Assembly: GCF_018729255.1 (NCBI RefSeq)
Contig: NZ_CP076060.1
Span: 1,922,001 to 1,986,000 of the forward strand
Length of the DNA stretch: 64,000 bases
Source: Cupriavidus sp. EM10
Lineage (GTDB): Bacteria; Pseudomonadota; Gammaproteobacteria; Burkholderiales; Burkholderiaceae
Direction of reading: 5' to 3'
Shown: positions 20,346 through 30,363 of the stretch, in pieces
How the letters are laid out: the number at the start of each line of letters is the position of its first letter
How positions within the stretch are numbered: position 1 is the stretch's first letter
Made by a program: the position numbers and the translations under genes
Notes under the pieces: generated by a model
Databases searched by the model: none
The model's input: only the letters and a program-made list of their open reading frames with translations
What the model was told of the DNA's origin: nothing

Positions 20346-21503
20346 TCAGGTACGGGAGACCGCCGGCGCCACGGTGGCCGGTGCTGCCGGGCGCGATTCG
20401 GGCGCGGCGCGCATCGGCACGAAGGTAGGCTCGCTGCTGCGCGTGAGCGGCAGCGTCAGCCGCACCACCACGCCGCGCGGCGCATTTTCCTCCATCTGCA
20501 TCGTGGCCGCCGCGCCAAATATCCGCGCCAGGCGTTCGCGTACATGGGTCAGCCCCAGGCCGGAACCGCCCTTGCTGCTCTGGCAGAAGCCCACGCCGGT
20601 ATCGGCAATCGACACCTGCAGGTTGCCGTCGTCGGTCTCGCGCGCGGACAGCACGATCCTGCCGCCGCGCATGCAGGGCTCGATGCCGTGCGTGACCGCG
20701 TTCTCCACCAGCGGCTGGATCAGCATCGGCGGAATCTCGGCATCGGCCAGCGCGGGCGGCAGGTCGAACGCATGCTCCAGCCGCGACCCGAAGCGCATGC
20801 CCTGGATGTCGAGATAGCTGCGCAGGAGTTCGAATTCCTGCGCCAGCGTGCAATGCTCGGCGCGTGTGTGCGACAGCGACATGCGCAGGAAGCCGATCAG
20901 GCGCTGCAGCAGCTGGCGCGCCGCGCGCGGGTCGGTGGCGATCAGGCCGTCCAGGTTGGCCAGCGAATTGAACAGGAAGTGGGGCTCGATCTGTGCCTGC
21001 AGCGCCATCAGCTGGGCGCGCACCAGTTGCTTCTCGGCTTCCTCGCGCTGCAGGGCGTCGAGTGCCGCCTGGCGCTCCAGGTAGGCCAGCTTTTCGCGCG
21101 ACCAGTAGAAATAGATCATGCTGGCCGACGCCAGCATGCCGACGATCAGGCACATGCGCAGCATGTCGCCCGTGGCAGCCGCAGATTTCTCGGGCAGGTT
21201 CAGCAGTTCGCGCGTGCACCAGCTGCCCAGCACCACGCCCATCGGCACGGCTACAACGGCGAGGCACATGAACGGCCAGCGGCGCGGGCGGTCATTCCAC
21301 CAGATCAGCACGCGTGGCACGTCGATCAGCACCCAGATCGACAGGCCGATCAGCTGGCTGTAGACAAAGTTCTGCACCAGCGTGCCGCCGGTCTGGAAGC
21401 CATAGTTGAGGCTGACCGCGATGACGGTGTTCATGCAAAGCACGAACAGCAGGTCTCGCGCAAGAATATTGAGCCGTGACGGCACCGCGCACGACATGCG
21501 CAT
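20346..21503 (-). CDS. LytS/AlgZ-type sensor histidine kinase
   Basis: 385 residues. Four hydrophobic segments in the first 150 residues form a membrane sensor region. A His_kinase domain follows, with the phospho-acceptor histidine in LQAQIEPHFLFNSLANLDGL, then an ATPase domain with PLVENAVTHGIEP (N box) and DTGVGF / GSGLGLTHVRERL (G boxes). The C-terminal 30 residues are proline- and alanine-rich. It precedes the LytTR regulator on the same strand; AlgZ/AlgR-type pairs share this layout. Confidence 0.92.
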   Translation of the reverse strand: MRMSCAVPSRLNILARDLLFVLCMNTVIAVSLNYGFQTGGTLVQNFVYSQLIGLSIWVLIDVPRVLIWWNDRPRRWPFMCLAVVAVPMGVVLGSWCTRELLNLPEKSAAATGDMLRMCLIVGMLASASMIYFYWSREKLAYLERQAALDALQREEAEKQLVRAQLMALQAQIEPHFLFNSLANLDGLIATDPRAARQLLQRLIGFLRMSLSHTRAEHCTLAQEFELLRSYLDIQGMRFGSRLEHAFDLPPALADAEIPPMLIQPLVENAVTHGIEPCMRGGRIVLSARETDDGNLQVSIADTGVGFCQSSKGGSGLGLTHVRERLARIFGAAATMQMEENAPRGVVVRLTLPLTRSSEPTFVPMRAAPESRPAAPATVAPAVSRT

Positions 21504-21723
21504 ATCTCTCTCCCTCCTTCTGCTTCACAAACCGCGTGCACATCTGTGATGCACTGCAGCATAGACAGCGCCCCCAGCATTCGGTCGGTTCCGGGGCACT
21601 GCAATGAAGGGGACTGTACTGCGGAGTGTGGCGGGAGAAAAGCACCGTGCGACGAACTGGCGGCAGACGGCGCCAGAGGCGCTGGGCCCCGACCGGGGGG
21701 TCGTACGCGCGTTTGAGCGCGCC

Positions 21724-21765
21724 AGACCTGCCAGGCGGTGCGTGAAGGCCCCGCCTGGCAGGTCT
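21724..21765. terminator. Strong hairpin between cysB and the histidine kinase gene
   Basis: A perfect 15-base inverted repeat, AGACCTGCCAGGCGG / CCGCCTGGCAGGTCT, with a 12-base loop, 33 bases after the cysB stop. It has no T run on either strand, so it may be a transcript 3'-end stabiliser or a repeat rather than a classical terminator. Confidence 0.5.
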
Positions 21766-21797
21766 TCAAACGGGGCTCAGGGACAACCCGTAGCCGC

Positions 21798-22745
21798 TCA
21801 GGCAGCCACCGCCAGCCGGCTGGTCGCCTCGGCCAGCGCGGTCGATACGGTATCGCGCGACAGGTGCGGCGCAAACATGTTGATGAACGCGTGGGCGTAG
21901 CCGCGCAGGTAGGCGCCGCGCCGCACGGCCACGCTGGTGGTGTTCGGCTCGAACAGGTGATCGGCCGAAATCTGCGTCAGGCCGGCGTCCTTGCGAGAGT
22001 CGTACGCCATCGATGCGATGATGCCGACGCCCAGTTCCAGTTCCGCGTAGGTCTTGATCACGTCGGCGTCCATGGCGGTCAGCACGATCTCCGGCTGCAG
22101 CCCGGCGGCGGCAAACGCGCCATCGATCTTGCGCCGCCCCGTGAAGCCGGCGTCGTAGGTGATGATCGGGAAATTGGACAGGTCTTCGAGCGTGGGCTCG
22201 GGCAGGCGCGTCAGCGGATGCTCCGGCGACACCACGATCACGTGCTGCCAGCTGTAGGCCTCGAACGACGTCAGCCCGGCCTCGCTGGCCACCGCCTCGG
22301 TGGCGATGCCGATATCGGCCTGCCCCGTCAGCAGCAGTTCCACGATATGCGACGGCGACGCTTCCTGCAGCGCCAGCGTGACATGCGGATATTCGCGCCG
22401 GAAGCTCTGCACCACCTTGGGCAGCGCGTAGCGAGCCTGGGTGTGGGTGGTGGCCACGGTCAGGCGGCCGGTATGGCGCCCCGCGAACTCGTCGCCGGCC
22501 TGGCGCAGGTTCTCGGCTTCCAGCAGCAGCCGCTCGACGATGCGCACGATCTCGCGGCCCGGCTCGGTCAGTCCGGTCAGGCGCTTGCCGTAGCGCTCGA
22601 AGATCTCCACGCCCAGTTCTTCCTCCAGTTCGCGGATCTGGCGCGACACGCCCGGCTGCGACGTGTAAAGCGCGTTGGCCACTTCGGTCAGGTTGAACTG
22701 GCGGCGCACCGCCTCTCGAATCGATCGCAGTTGCTGGAAGTTCAT
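21798..22745 (-). CDS. cysB: CysB-type LysR regulator of sulfur assimilation
   Basis: 315-residue LysR regulator. The N-terminal helix-turn-helix is [43 protein letters not shown], the form typical of CysB/Cbl. The effector domain contains [11 protein letters not shown], equivalent to the region that binds sulfate or N-acetylserine. It starts four bases inside the end of cysA, so it is the last gene of the cysTWA-cysB operon and its product is the expected activator of the whole sulfur locus. Confidence 0.93.
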   Translation of the reverse strand: MNFQQLRSIREAVRRQFNLTEVANALYTSQPGVSRQIRELEEELGVEIFERYGKRLTGLTEPGREIVRIVERLLLEAENLRQAGDEFAGRHTGRLTVATTHTQARYALPKVVQSFRREYPHVTLALQEASPSHIVELLLTGQADIGIATEAVASEAGLTSFEAYSWQHVIVVSPEHPLTRLPEPTLEDLSNFPIITYDAGFTGRRKIDGAFAAAGLQPEIVLTAMDADVIKTYAELELGVGIIASMAYDSRKDAGLTQISADHLFEPNTTSVAVRRGAYLRGYAHAFINMFAPHLSRDTVSTALAEATSRLAVAA

Positions 22746-23848
22746 CGTGCCGCCCCTTGTTCCTGTGTCGTTGTCTGGTTGCGGTTGAAGACGCGCAGCT
22801 GGCGCGGACGCACCGCCAGCAGTTCGCCTTCGCGGAAGCCCTGGTGCCGGAAGCGCTCCAGCGGCAGCGCCACCTCGATCACGTCCTGGTTGTCCTCGCG
22901 TTCCAGTTCCAGCTGGGCCACCGGGCCCAGCGTCAGCGCGCGGCGCAGCGTGACGGCGATGCCGTCGGTGCCCGGCGCGTAGCGCTCCAGTTCCAGGTCG
23001 TGCGGGCGGACATAGGCCACCGCATCGCCAGCCGTCTCGTGGCCGCTGCCCACCACGGGCAGCACTGCCTCGCCCGTGTGCAGCAGGCCACCGCTGTCGC
23101 CCACTTCCAGCCGGCCGTGGAACAGGTTCACATTGCCCAGGAAGCCGAACACGAACGGCGTGGCCGGATGGTTGTAGACCGCTTCGGGCGTGCCGAACTG
23201 CTCCACGCTGCCCCGGTTCATCAGCACGACCTGATCGGCCACCTCCAGCGCCTCTTCCTGGTCGTGGGTCACGAACACGCTGGTCACGTGCAGTTCGTCA
23301 TGCAGGCGCCGCAGCCAGCGGCGCAGTTCCTTGCGCACCTTGGCGTCGAGCGCGCCGAACGGCTCGTCCAGCAGCAGCACGCGCGGCTCCACGGCCAGTG
23401 CGCGAGCCAGCGCGATACGTTGGCGCTGGCCGCCCGACAGCTGCGCCGGGTAGCGGTCGCCCAGCCAGTCCAGCTGCACCAGTTCCAGCAGCGACTTCAC
23501 CTTCTCGCGGATTTTCGCCTCGGACGGGCGCTCGGCGCGCGGCTTCACGCGCAGGCCGAAGGCCACGTTCTCGAACACGGTCATGTGCTTGAACAGCGCA
23601 TAGTGCTGGAACACGAAGCCAACGTTACGCTGGCGCACGTGCGTGGACGAGGCGTCCTGCCCGGCCAGCACCACCTGGCCCGCATCGGCGCGTTCCAGGC
23701 CGGCGATGATGCGCAGCAGCGTGGTCTTGCCGCAGCCGGACGGGCCCAGCAGCGCCGTCAGTTCCCCTTCGGCAAAGTCCAGCGTGACGTCGTTGAGCGC
23801 CACGAAGTCGCCAAAGCGCTTCTGCACGTTCCTGACCTGAATGCTCAT
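22742..23848 (-). CDS. cysA: Sulfate/thiosulfate ABC transporter ATPase
   Basis: 368-residue ATPase that energises sulfate uptake. Walker A is GPSGCGKTT, the signature [15 protein letters not shown], Walker [13 protein letters not shown], and H-loop [12 protein letters not shown]-terminal TOBE-like regulatory domain begins near residue 240. The start codon overlaps the stop of cysW by four bases. The specificity is given by operon partners CysT, CysW and the binding protein Sbp at 31.6 kb. Confidence 0.96.
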   Translation of the reverse strand: MSIQVRNVQKRFGDFVALNDVTLDFAEGELTALLGPSGCGKTTLLRIIAGLERADAGQVVLAGQDASSTHVRQRNVGFVFQHYALFKHMTVFENVAFGLRVKPRAERPSEAKIREKVKSLLELVQLDWLGDRYPAQLSGGQRQRIALARALAVEPRVLLLDEPFGALDAKVRKELRRWLRRLHDELHVTSVFVTHDQEEALEVADQVVLMNRGSVEQFGTPEAVYNHPATPFVFGFLGNVNLFHGRLEVGDSGGLLHTGEAVLPVVGSGHETAGDAVAYVRPHDLELERYAPGTDGIAVTLRRALTLGPVAQLELEREDNQDVIEVALPLERFRHQGFREGELLAVRPRQLRVFNRNQTTTQEQGAAR

Positions 23849-24744
23849 GATGGCTGTCCTTCCGATGCGTGTTCACGGCTGGCGCGTGCTTCCACCAGCG
23901 TCTTGATCCCGAGTGTGACCAGCGCCAGCAGCGTCAGCAGGGACGCCACCGCGAACGCGGCCGCGAAGTTGTATTCGTTGTAGAGAATTTCCACGTGCAG
24001 CGGCATGGTGTTGGTCAGGCCGCGGATATGGCCCGAGACCACCGACACCGCGCCAAATTCGCCCATCGCCCGCGCATTGCACAGGATCACGCCGTACAGC
24101 AGGCCCCAGCGGATGTTCGGCAGCGTCACATGCCAGAACGTCTGCCAGCCCGAGGCCCCCAGCACGATGGCGGCCTCTTCCTCCTCGCTGCCCTGCGCCT
24201 GCATCAGCGGGATCAGCTCGCGCGCCACGAACGGGAACGTGACGAAGATGGTGGCCAGCACGATGCCCGGCACCGCGAACATGATCTTGATGTCGTGCGC
24301 CTCCAGCCACGGGCCGAACCAGCCCTGCGCACCGAACATCAGCACGTAGATCAGGCCCGAGATCACCGGCGACACCGAGAACGGCAGGTCGATCAGCGTG
24401 ATCAGCAGGTTCTTGCCCCGGAAATCGAACTTGGCGATGGCCCAGGCGGCCGCCACGCCAAACACCACGTTCAGCGGCACCGCGATGGCGGCCACGGTCA
24501 GCGTCAACTTGATGGCTTCGACGGCGTCGGGCTCGGTCAGCGCCGCCAGGTAGGTGTCCAGCCCCTTGCGCAGCGCCTCGTAGAACACCGAGGCCAGCGG
24601 CACGAACAGGAACAGCGTCAGGAACAGCACCGCCACGGTGATCAGCGAATAACGCACCCACGGCGATTCGCCCGTGGCGTCGTGCGGATGGCGGGCGGCA
24701 GCCTGGCCGCCCAGTCTGGATGCAGAGGAAACAGCGCCGGCCAT
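23845..24744 (-). CDS. cysW: Sulfate ABC transporter permease CysW
   Basis: 299-residue inner-membrane permease with about six membrane segments. The cytoplasmic EAA loop that contacts CysA is [23 protein letters not shown]. Sequence such as [20 protein letters not shown] and [10 protein letters not shown] is typical of CysW. ATG at 24744 lies one base downstream of the cysT stop codon on this strand, favouring coupled translation; an in-frame ATG at 24792 would overlap cysT and is less likely. Confidence 0.95.
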   Translation of the reverse strand: MAGAVSSASRLGGQAAARHPHDATGESPWVRYSLITVAVLFLTLFLFVPLASVFYEALRKGLDTYLAALTEPDAVEAIKLTLTVAAIAVPLNVVFGVAAAWAIAKFDFRGKNLLITLIDLPFSVSPVISGLIYVLMFGAQGWFGPWLEAHDIKIMFAVPGIVLATIFVTFPFVARELIPLMQAQGSEEEEAAIVLGASGWQTFWHVTLPNIRWGLLYGVILCNARAMGEFGAVSVVSGHIRGLTNTMPLHVEILYNEYNFAAAFAVASLLTLLALVTLGIKTLVEARASREHASEGQPS

Positions 24745-24745
24745 G

Positions 24746-25681
24746 TCAGTTCGCCTCCGGGTTGCCGTCGGGCAGCGCGGCCGCGCGGGCACCGGTTTGG
24801 TGGCGGCGGGTCCAGGCCTGCAGCAGGTTGATCAGCAGTAGCAGCACGAACGAGATCACCAGCATCACCACCGCCACGGCCGTGGCGCCGGCATAGTCGT
24901 ATTGCTCCAGCTTCGAATAGATCATCAGCGGCGCAATCTCGGACACCATCGGCATGTTGCCGGAGATAAACACCACCGATCCGTACTCACCAGTGGCGCG
25001 TGCGAACGACAGCGCAAACCCGGTCAGCAGCGCCGGCAGGATGGCCGGCAGGATCACGCGCCCGAATGTCTGCAGGCGCGATGCACCCAGGCTGGCCGCC
25101 GCTTCCTCCAGTTCACGCTCCACGTCTTCCAGCACCGGCTGCACCGTGCGCACCACGAACGGCAGGCCGATAAAGGTCAACGCCACCACCACACCCAGCG
25201 GCGTGAACGCTACCTTGATGCCGTGCGGCTCCAGCCAGCGGCCGATCCAGCCATTGCCAGCGAACAGCGCGGTCAGGGCGATACCGGCCACGGCGGTGGG
25301 CAGCGCAAACGGCAGGTCCACCAGCGCATCGATAAACCGCTTGCCAAAGAAGCGGTAGCGCACCAGTACCCAGGCCACGATCAGGCCGAACGCCGTGTTG
25401 ACGACGGCCGCGATCAGCGAAGCGCCAAAGCTCAGTTCCAGCGACGCCACCACGCGGGGGTTGCTGACCGTGGTCCAGAAACCGTCCCAGGTCAGCGTGA
25501 AGGTCTTCAGGAAGACGGCCGACAGCGGGATCAGGACGATCAGCGTCAGGTAAAAGATGGTGAAGCCAAGCGACAGCCCGAAGCCCGGCAGCACCGTAAA
25601 GCGCTGGGCCGGCGCCGCGCGCAGGGGCGCGGCAGGGGCCGTCGGCGGGGGCGCGTCCGCCAGGGAAATCGTGGAAGGCAT
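24746..25681 (-). CDS. cysT: Sulfate ABC transporter permease CysT (CysU)
   Basis: 311-residue permease with six or so membrane segments. The EAA loop reads [23 protein letters not shown]. Other typical parts are [19 protein letters not shown] and [18 protein letters not shown]. It is the first gene of cysT-cysW-cysA-cysB. The start at 25681 ([13 protein letters not shown]) follows a 108-base gap that contains a motif shared with the sbp upstream region, so this operon probably has its own promoter. Confidence 0.95.
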   Translation of the reverse strand: MPSTISLADAPPPTAPAAPLRAAPAQRFTVLPGFGLSLGFTIFYLTLIVLIPLSAVFLKTFTLTWDGFWTTVSNPRVVASLELSFGASLIAAVVNTAFGLIVAWVLVRYRFFGKRFIDALVDLPFALPTAVAGIALTALFAGNGWIGRWLEPHGIKVAFTPLGVVVALTFIGLPFVVRTVQPVLEDVERELEEAAASLGASRLQTFGRVILPAILPALLTGFALSFARATGEYGSVVFISGNMPMVSEIAPLMIYSKLEQYDYAGATAVAVVMLVISFVLLLLINLLQAWTRRHQTGARAAALPDGNPEAN

Positions 25682-25751
25682 GCGTGTCTCGTCTTATGAA
25701 ACCGGCGCATAAGGCGCCGGTGTACGAGACAAATTTTGCAGATGCGCCCTT

Positions 25752-25780
25752 ATAAACAGAACGAATCTTTCCGAATTTTC
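25752..25780 (-). promoter_or_regulatory. Candidate cysT promoter / CysB-site motif
   Basis: On the minus strand ATTCGTTC is preceded by GGAAAG and followed by TGTTTATAAGGG, 71-99 bases upstream of the cysT start. The same core and flanks (ATTCGTTC, then GTT, A, AAGG) recur upstream of sbp. A role in sulfur regulation is inference. Confidence 0.45.
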
Positions 25781-25789
25781 TTAGACGAT

Positions 25790-26455
25790 TTAGATATAAG
25801 GAGAGGTCTGCGCGACATCCGCGGACGCTTCCCAACTGTCCGAGCCATCACCCAGGTGCAGGATGCGTCCCTCGGAGTCGATCCGCTGCAGCAATGTGGC
25901 CAGCAAGGCCTGGCCGGCAGGCCAGTCCTCGAGCCGCGAATCGGCATTGATATGCCCGAGCGCCCCCGCATCCACCAGTTCGCTGCCCCACAAGGTGCCC
26001 CAGCTGAAGGCCGTGCGCTGCGACATCCATGGATCGTTGGTGCTGGCCACCAGCACGGTCGGAAACGGCAGCCGCCAGGCGGGCAGCAAGGCGCCCACGC
26101 CGAACTTGTCCGGATCGGCCGGCGCCACCAGCAGCGCGCCGGCGATGCCCACCGGGTCCAGCGATGCCTGGCGCAGCGTGGCCAGGCAGCCGAAGCTGTG
26201 CGCCACCAGCACCGCGCCGCGCGACGCCACGCGCAGTGCGCGCGACACCCCTTCCGACACCCGCTCGGCCCACAGCGGCAGGCTGGGCCGCCCCCAGTCG
26301 TGCTGCTCGATGCGTTGCCAGTCTGGGTACAACCCCTCCCAACGGCTTTGCCAATGTGCGGGGCCGCTGCCATGCAGCCCCGGAACGGTCAGGATCTGCA
26401 GGCCGCGCGGCACTTCCAGCCGCGCGACACCGCCCGATAGAGTCGATGCCGCCAT
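25790..26455 (-). CDS. RBBP9/YdeN-type alpha/beta serine hydrolase
   Basis: 221-residue soluble hydrolase. It starts with the RBBP9 hallmark ILTVPGLHGSGPAHWQSRWE and has nucleophile serine in LVAHSFGCLA. The likely acid is in ASTNDPWM and the histidine in GALGHINADS, the standard order for this family. It lies between the EAL-type gene and cysT in the sulfur locus, all on one strand. The substrate is unknown; an ester- or thioester-hydrolysing role in using organosulfur compounds would be speculation. Confidence 0.82.
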   Translation of the reverse strand: MAASTLSGGVARLEVPRGLQILTVPGLHGSGPAHWQSRWEGLYPDWQRIEQHDWGRPSLPLWAERVSEGVSRALRVASRGAVLVAHSFGCLATLRQASLDPVGIAGALLVAPADPDKFGVGALLPAWRLPFPTVLVASTNDPWMSQRTAFSWGTLWGSELVDAGALGHINADSRLEDWPAGQALLATLLQRIDSEGRILHLGDGSDSWEASADVAQTSPYI

Positions 26456-26584
26456 ACGCGCTCTCCTTCTCTGCTATTCCGCTTTTTCAGCTTCGTTGTT
26501 CACGTCTTATGGGTACTGCCCTGCTCTTGCTGCTCTTGCTGCTCTTGCTTCCTGTTCCTGATTCTGGCGCCGATGCGATGCCGC

Positions 26585-27412
26585 CTATGAGGCGCTGCCG
26601 GTCTGGATCGGCTCTCGCAATTGCCGTGCCGGCACTGGCCCGCCGGCCACTGCCTCGCCCTGCCCCAACGCGATGCCCGCGTTCTGCAGCCGCTCCACCA
26701 CTTCGTCGTTCTGCAGCCGGCGGCCGATCAGCGTGACACCGGCGCCGTCGGCGCTGGCGCGCAGGCCGGCCAACTGGCGGTCGGTCCAGATACGGCGCAT
26801 GTCGAGCTTGAGCCAGTCGGGCAGCGCATGGGCCATCAGCGCGCCGGCCTCGGCCGGGTCCGATGCCTGCAGGCTCACGGCAAACCCGTTGCGGCGATAG
26901 TTGCCCACCACATGCAGCAGCAACGGCAGGTCGTCATTGGCGCTGGCAGGCACCTGGATCACGAACCGGTCCACGGGCAGGCCCAGCGATTCCAGCGCGC
27001 GCCGGAATGCCGCGCCGTGGTCGTCGGCCACGGCGGCCAGCAGGCGGTTATGCACATTGAGTACCAGCTTGTGCTCGCCGTGGGCCGCGAAGTAGTTCAT
27101 CGCATGGACCAGCCGCGAGAGCCGGTCCAGCGACACCAGCGATACATCGTCGGCCGCCATCGCGAACAGCTTCCAGGCGGCCAGCCCCACGCCATCGTCG
27201 GCATAGGTACGGATAGAACCCTCGTGGGCCACCACCTCGCGGTCGGACAGCGTCACCAGCGGGTCGAACGCACTGGTCAGCGAGCAGTTGAAGTACTGCC
27301 CCTGCACCTGTCCACGCGCGTCGCGCCACAGCTCGCGGCCGGGCACGGGCTCGCGCGGGAGCGTTTCAAGGTAGCGTTCGAGTGCGGAAGCGTGGGTCAT
27401 GGTGAGGTTCAT
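26585..27412 (-). CDS. Degenerate EAL-domain protein in the sulfonate operon
   Basis: 275 residues aligning with the EAL (cyclic-di-GMP phosphodiesterase) fold: FDPLVTLSDREVVAHEGSIRTY in place of the EALLR strand, LVLNVHNRLL, LPDWLKLDMRRIW in place of the KIDRSFV strand, and a C-terminal VERLQNAGIALGQGEAVAGGPVPA matching the usual LGCDYVQGYLF..P region. The EAL tripeptide and the AEGVE glutamates are missing (here LIGRRLQNDE), so catalysis is unlikely and a binding or regulatory role is more probable. It follows ssuB by 27 bases on the same strand. Start may be ATG 27412 or 27400. Confidence 0.78.
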   Translation of the reverse strand: MNLTMTHASALERYLETLPREPVPGRELWRDARGQVQGQYFNCSLTSAFDPLVTLSDREVVAHEGSIRTYADDGVGLAAWKLFAMAADDVSLVSLDRLSRLVHAMNYFAAHGEHKLVLNVHNRLLAAVADDHGAAFRRALESLGLPVDRFVIQVPASANDDLPLLLHVVGNYRRNGFAVSLQASDPAEAGALMAHALPDWLKLDMRRIWTDRQLAGLRASADGAGVTLIGRRLQNDEVVERLQNAGIALGQGEAVAGGPVPARQLREPIQTGSAS

Positions 27413-27439
27413 GTCGGGTCGCGCGGCTCGCCTGATTGC

Positions 27440-28345
27440 TCATGATAGAAGCTCCTCGGCGGGCCGGGCGTGAAGATTCGTTGATGGGGCAGAGACTGTC
27501 GATGGCTGCTGCATCACGCGGCGCAGCACGGTGTCTTCGAGTTGCGCAAACGCCGCCGATCCGCGCTGGCGCGGCCGCTCAAGCGCCACGCGCTGGTCCA
27601 GCGCGATGCGGCCGTCCTCGATCAGCACCACGCGATCGGCCAGCGCGATGGCTTCCGATACGTCGTGTGTGACGAGTAGCGCCGTGAAACCGAGCCGGCG
27701 CCACAGCGATTCGATCAGCGCCTGCATGTCGATGCGGGTCAGGGCGTCCAGCGCGCCCAGCGGCTCGTCCAGCAGCAGCAGGCGCGGATGGTGGACCAGC
27801 GCACGCGCCAGGGCCACGCGCTGGCGCTGGCCGCCGGACAGCCGCGCCGGCCATTCGCCGGCCCGCTCGGCCAGCCCCACCTGCGCCAGCACGGCGGCGG
27901 CGTCGTTGCGGCGGTGACGCGGCAGCCCCAGCGCGACGTTGTCGAGTACACGCTTCCAAGGCAACAGCCGTGCATCCTGGAACATCACGCGGATACTTTC
28001 TTGCAGTGTTCGGCCTTGTTGGCCGCGCTGTTGCCGATCCAGCAGCACGGCGCCCTCGTCGGCCGGCTCCAGCCCCGCCACCAGCCGCAGCAGCGTGCTC
28101 TTGCCGCAGCCGCTGCGTCCCACGATGGCGACGAACTCGCCTGGCGCCACGTCGAGGTCGATGCCATGCAGTACCTCGCGGCCGTCGTAGCGCTTGACCA
28201 CCTGCTGCACACGCAGTGCGATGCCGCCCACTGCCGGCGCCTGCTGCGCTTCGGTCGCCGCCTCGCGGCGAGCCTGGTTGCGCCGGGCCAGATCGCGCTC
28301 GGCCCACGCCACGGCGGCCTGCTCCACGGGAAATAGCGTTTGCAT
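27440..28345 (-). CDS. ssuB: Aliphatic sulfonate ABC transporter ATPase
   Basis: 301-residue ATPase with Walker [11 protein letters not shown], signature [15 protein letters not shown], Walker [13 protein letters not shown] and H-loop VTHDVSEAI. It belongs to the SsuB/TauB group, judged by its neighbours and by [21 protein letters not shown]. An N-terminal extension of about 50 residues precedes the ATPase core. ATG at 28345 is preferred over 28351, because AGGAGA lies at proper distance only for the former. About 30 extra residues follow the domain at the C-terminus. Confidence 0.94.
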   Translation of the reverse strand: MQTLFPVEQAAVAWAERDLARRNQARREAATEAQQAPAVGGIALRVQQVVKRYDGREVLHGIDLDVAPGEFVAIVGRSGCGKSTLLRLVAGLEPADEGAVLLDRQQRGQQGRTLQESIRVMFQDARLLPWKRVLDNVALGLPRHRRNDAAAVLAQVGLAERAGEWPARLSGGQRQRVALARALVHHPRLLLLDEPLGALDALTRIDMQALIESLWRRLGFTALLVTHDVSEAIALADRVVLIEDGRIALDQRVALERPRQRGSAAFAQLEDTVLRRVMQQPSTVSAPSTNLHARPAEELLS

Positions 28346-28355
28346 CGGCATTCTC

Positions 28356-29150
28356 CTAGTTGGTCTGGTAGCCCGGATGCCAGCGCAACCAGAACCGCTC
28401 CAGCGTGCGCGACAGCACATCGGCCAGCTTGCCCAGCAGCGCGTACAGCAGGATGCCGACCAGTACCACGTCGGTTTGCAGGAATTCGCGCGCATTCATC
28501 GTCATATAGCCAATTCCGGACTGCGCCGAAATTGTCTCGGCCACGATCAGGATCACCCACATCAGGCCCAGCGAGAAACGCACGCCCACCAGGATGTTCG
28601 GCAGCGCGCCGGGCAGGATCACCTCGCGATACAGGCGCCAGCCCGACAGGCCGTAGGTGCGCGCCATCTCCACCAGCCCCGGGTCCACCGCGCGGATGCC
28701 GTGGTACGTGTTCAGGTACACCGGAAAGAACACGCCCAGCGACACCAGGAACAGCTTGGCCGTTTCGTCGATGCCGAACCACAGGATCACCAGCGGGATC
28801 AGCGCCAGCGTGGGGATGTTGCGCACCATTTGCAGCGTGCTGTCGAGCAGCGTGGCCGCCGTGCGGAACGTGCCGGTCAGCAGGCCCAGCAACAGGCCCA
28901 GCCCGCCGCCCACGGCCAGCCCGATCAGCGCACGCCAGGTGCTGACCCAGACGTGGCGCCACAACTCGCCCGACACGGCCAGCGACCACGCCGCCTCCAC
29001 CACGGCCAGCGGCGCCGGCAATACGCGGTTCGACAGCCAGCCCCACTGCGACGCCGCCTGCCAGCCGACGATCAGCAGCACCGGCACGATCCACGGCGCC
29101 ACGGCCTGGGCTGCGCTGCGGTTGCCTTTCCTTGTTGGAGAAATCGCCAT
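28356..29150 (-). CDS. ssuC: Aliphatic sulfonate ABC transporter permease
   Basis: 264-residue permease with about six membrane segments. The EAA loop reads [26 protein letters not shown]. The SsuC-like segments [24 protein letters not shown] and [27 protein letters not shown] follow. It lies between ssuD (13 bases away) and ssuB (10 bases away) with no room for separate promoters. Confidence 0.95.
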   Translation of the reverse strand: MAISPTRKGNRSAAQAVAPWIVPVLLIVGWQAASQWGWLSNRVLPAPLAVVEAAWSLAVSGELWRHVWVSTWRALIGLAVGGGLGLLLGLLTGTFRTAATLLDSTLQMVRNIPTLALIPLVILWFGIDETAKLFLVSLGVFFPVYLNTYHGIRAVDPGLVEMARTYGLSGWRLYREVILPGALPNILVGVRFSLGLMWVILIVAETISAQSGIGYMTMNAREFLQTDVVLVGILLYALLGKLADVLSRTLERFWLRWHPGYQTN

Positions 29151-29163
29151 GTTCGCGCCCTCC

Positions 29164-30327
29164 TCAGCTTTGCGATGCCCGCGGCACGATGCCGGTGGCC
29201 ATCACTTCGCCAAACGGGCCCGACAGCACCTGACCGGGCAGCTTCTCGCGCACGCTGCGCGGCAGCAGCGGGAACACCAGCTCGGCAAACCGGTACGCTT
29301 CTTCCAGATGGGGATAGCCCGAGAAGATAAAGGTATCGATGCCCAGCGCCGCGTATTCCTCGATGCGCGCCGCCACGGTCTGCGGATCGCCCACCAGCGC
29401 GGTACCGGCGCCGCCGCGCACCAGGCCCACGCCCGCCCACAGGTTCGGGCTGATTTCCAGTGCCTCGCGCGTCCGTTTGGCGCCACCGGCATGCAGCGCG
29501 GCCATGCGGCGCTGGCCTTCGGAATCCATCTTCGCGAACACGGCCTGGGCGCGCGCCACGGTGTCGTCGTCAAGGCGGCTGATCAGGTCGTCGGCGGCGG
29601 CCCACGCGGCCGCGTCGGTCTCGCGCACGATCACGTGCAGGCGGATGCCGAAGCGCACCGTTCGGCCATGCTTCGCGGCCCGGGCGCGCACGTCGGCAAT
29701 CTTCTTCGCCACCTCTTCCGGCGGCTCGCCCCACGTGAGGTAGGTCTCCACCTGCTCGGCGGCCAGGTCATGCGCGGCTGCCGACGATCCGCCGAAGTAC
29801 ACCGGCGGATGCGGACGCTGCACCGGCGGGTACAGCACGCGTGCGCCCTTCACGGTGATGTGCTTCCCCGCGAAGCTGATGTCGCCGCTATCGTGACTGG
29901 CCGCCAGCACGTCGCGCCAGACCCGGATGAACTCCGACGATGCCTCGTAGCGCGCCGCGTGATCGAGAAACAGCCCGTCGCCTTCCAGCTCGGCCACGTC
30001 GCCGCCGGTCACCAGGTTCACGAGCAGCCGGCCGCCCGATACGCGGTCGAAGGTGGCAGCCATACGTGCGGCCAGCGTCGGGGTCATCAGGCCCGGCCGC
30101 ACGGCCACCAGGAACTTGAGACGGTTCGTCACGGCCGCCAGCGCCGAGGCGGCCACCCATGGGTCTTCGCACGAACGGCCGGTGGGAATCAGCACGCCTT
30201 CGTAGCCCAGCGTATCGGCGGCCACGGCGATCTGCTTCAGGTAGTCGAAATTGACCTCGCGCGCCCCTTCGGACGTGCCCAGGTAGCGGCTGTCGCCGTG
30301 GGTGGGGATAAACCAGAAAATTTGCAT
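29164..30327 (-). CDS. ssuD: FMNH2-dependent alkanesulfonate monooxygenase
   Basis: 387-residue bacterial-luciferase-family enzyme that uses reduced FMN and oxygen to cleave alkanesulfonates to sulfite and an aldehyde. It starts [17 protein letters not shown]. It contains [34 protein letters not shown] and NLVTGGD, all characteristic of SsuD. The flavin reductase SsuE that usually supplies FMNH2 is not in this operon, so reduced flavin must come from elsewhere in the genome. Confidence 0.96.
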   Translation of the reverse strand: MQIFWFIPTHGDSRYLGTSEGAREVNFDYLKQIAVAADTLGYEGVLIPTGRSCEDPWVAASALAAVTNRLKFLVAVRPGLMTPTLAARMAATFDRVSGGRLLVNLVTGGDVAELEGDGLFLDHAARYEASSEFIRVWRDVLAASHDSGDISFAGKHITVKGARVLYPPVQRPHPPVYFGGSSAAAHDLAAEQVETYLTWGEPPEEVAKKIADVRARAAKHGRTVRFGIRLHVIVRETDAAAWAAADDLISRLDDDTVARAQAVFAKMDSEGQRRMAALHAGGAKRTREALEISPNLWAGVGLVRGGAGTALVGDPQTVAARIEEYAALGIDTFIFSGYPHLEEAYRFAELVFPLLPRSVREKLPGQVLSGPFGEVMATGIVPRASQS

Positions 30328-30363
30328 GTCGGGCCTCTTCTTCTGTATGCGATCGATGGCGCT

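Noticed and set aside
19335..21479. 714-codon plus-strand frame opposite the two-component genes
   Set aside because: Shadow of high-GC codon bias: histidine-, glutamine- and arginine-rich, no domain, exactly opposite the kinase and regulator.
22757..23983. Long plus-strand frame opposite cysA
   Set aside because: Same shadow composition (H/Q/R-rich) over a fully recognisable ATPase.
26518..26560. Tandem CTGCTCTTG-type repeat between the EAL and RBBP9 genes
   Set aside because: About three short copies only, no partner elsewhere in the window; probably simple-sequence slippage.
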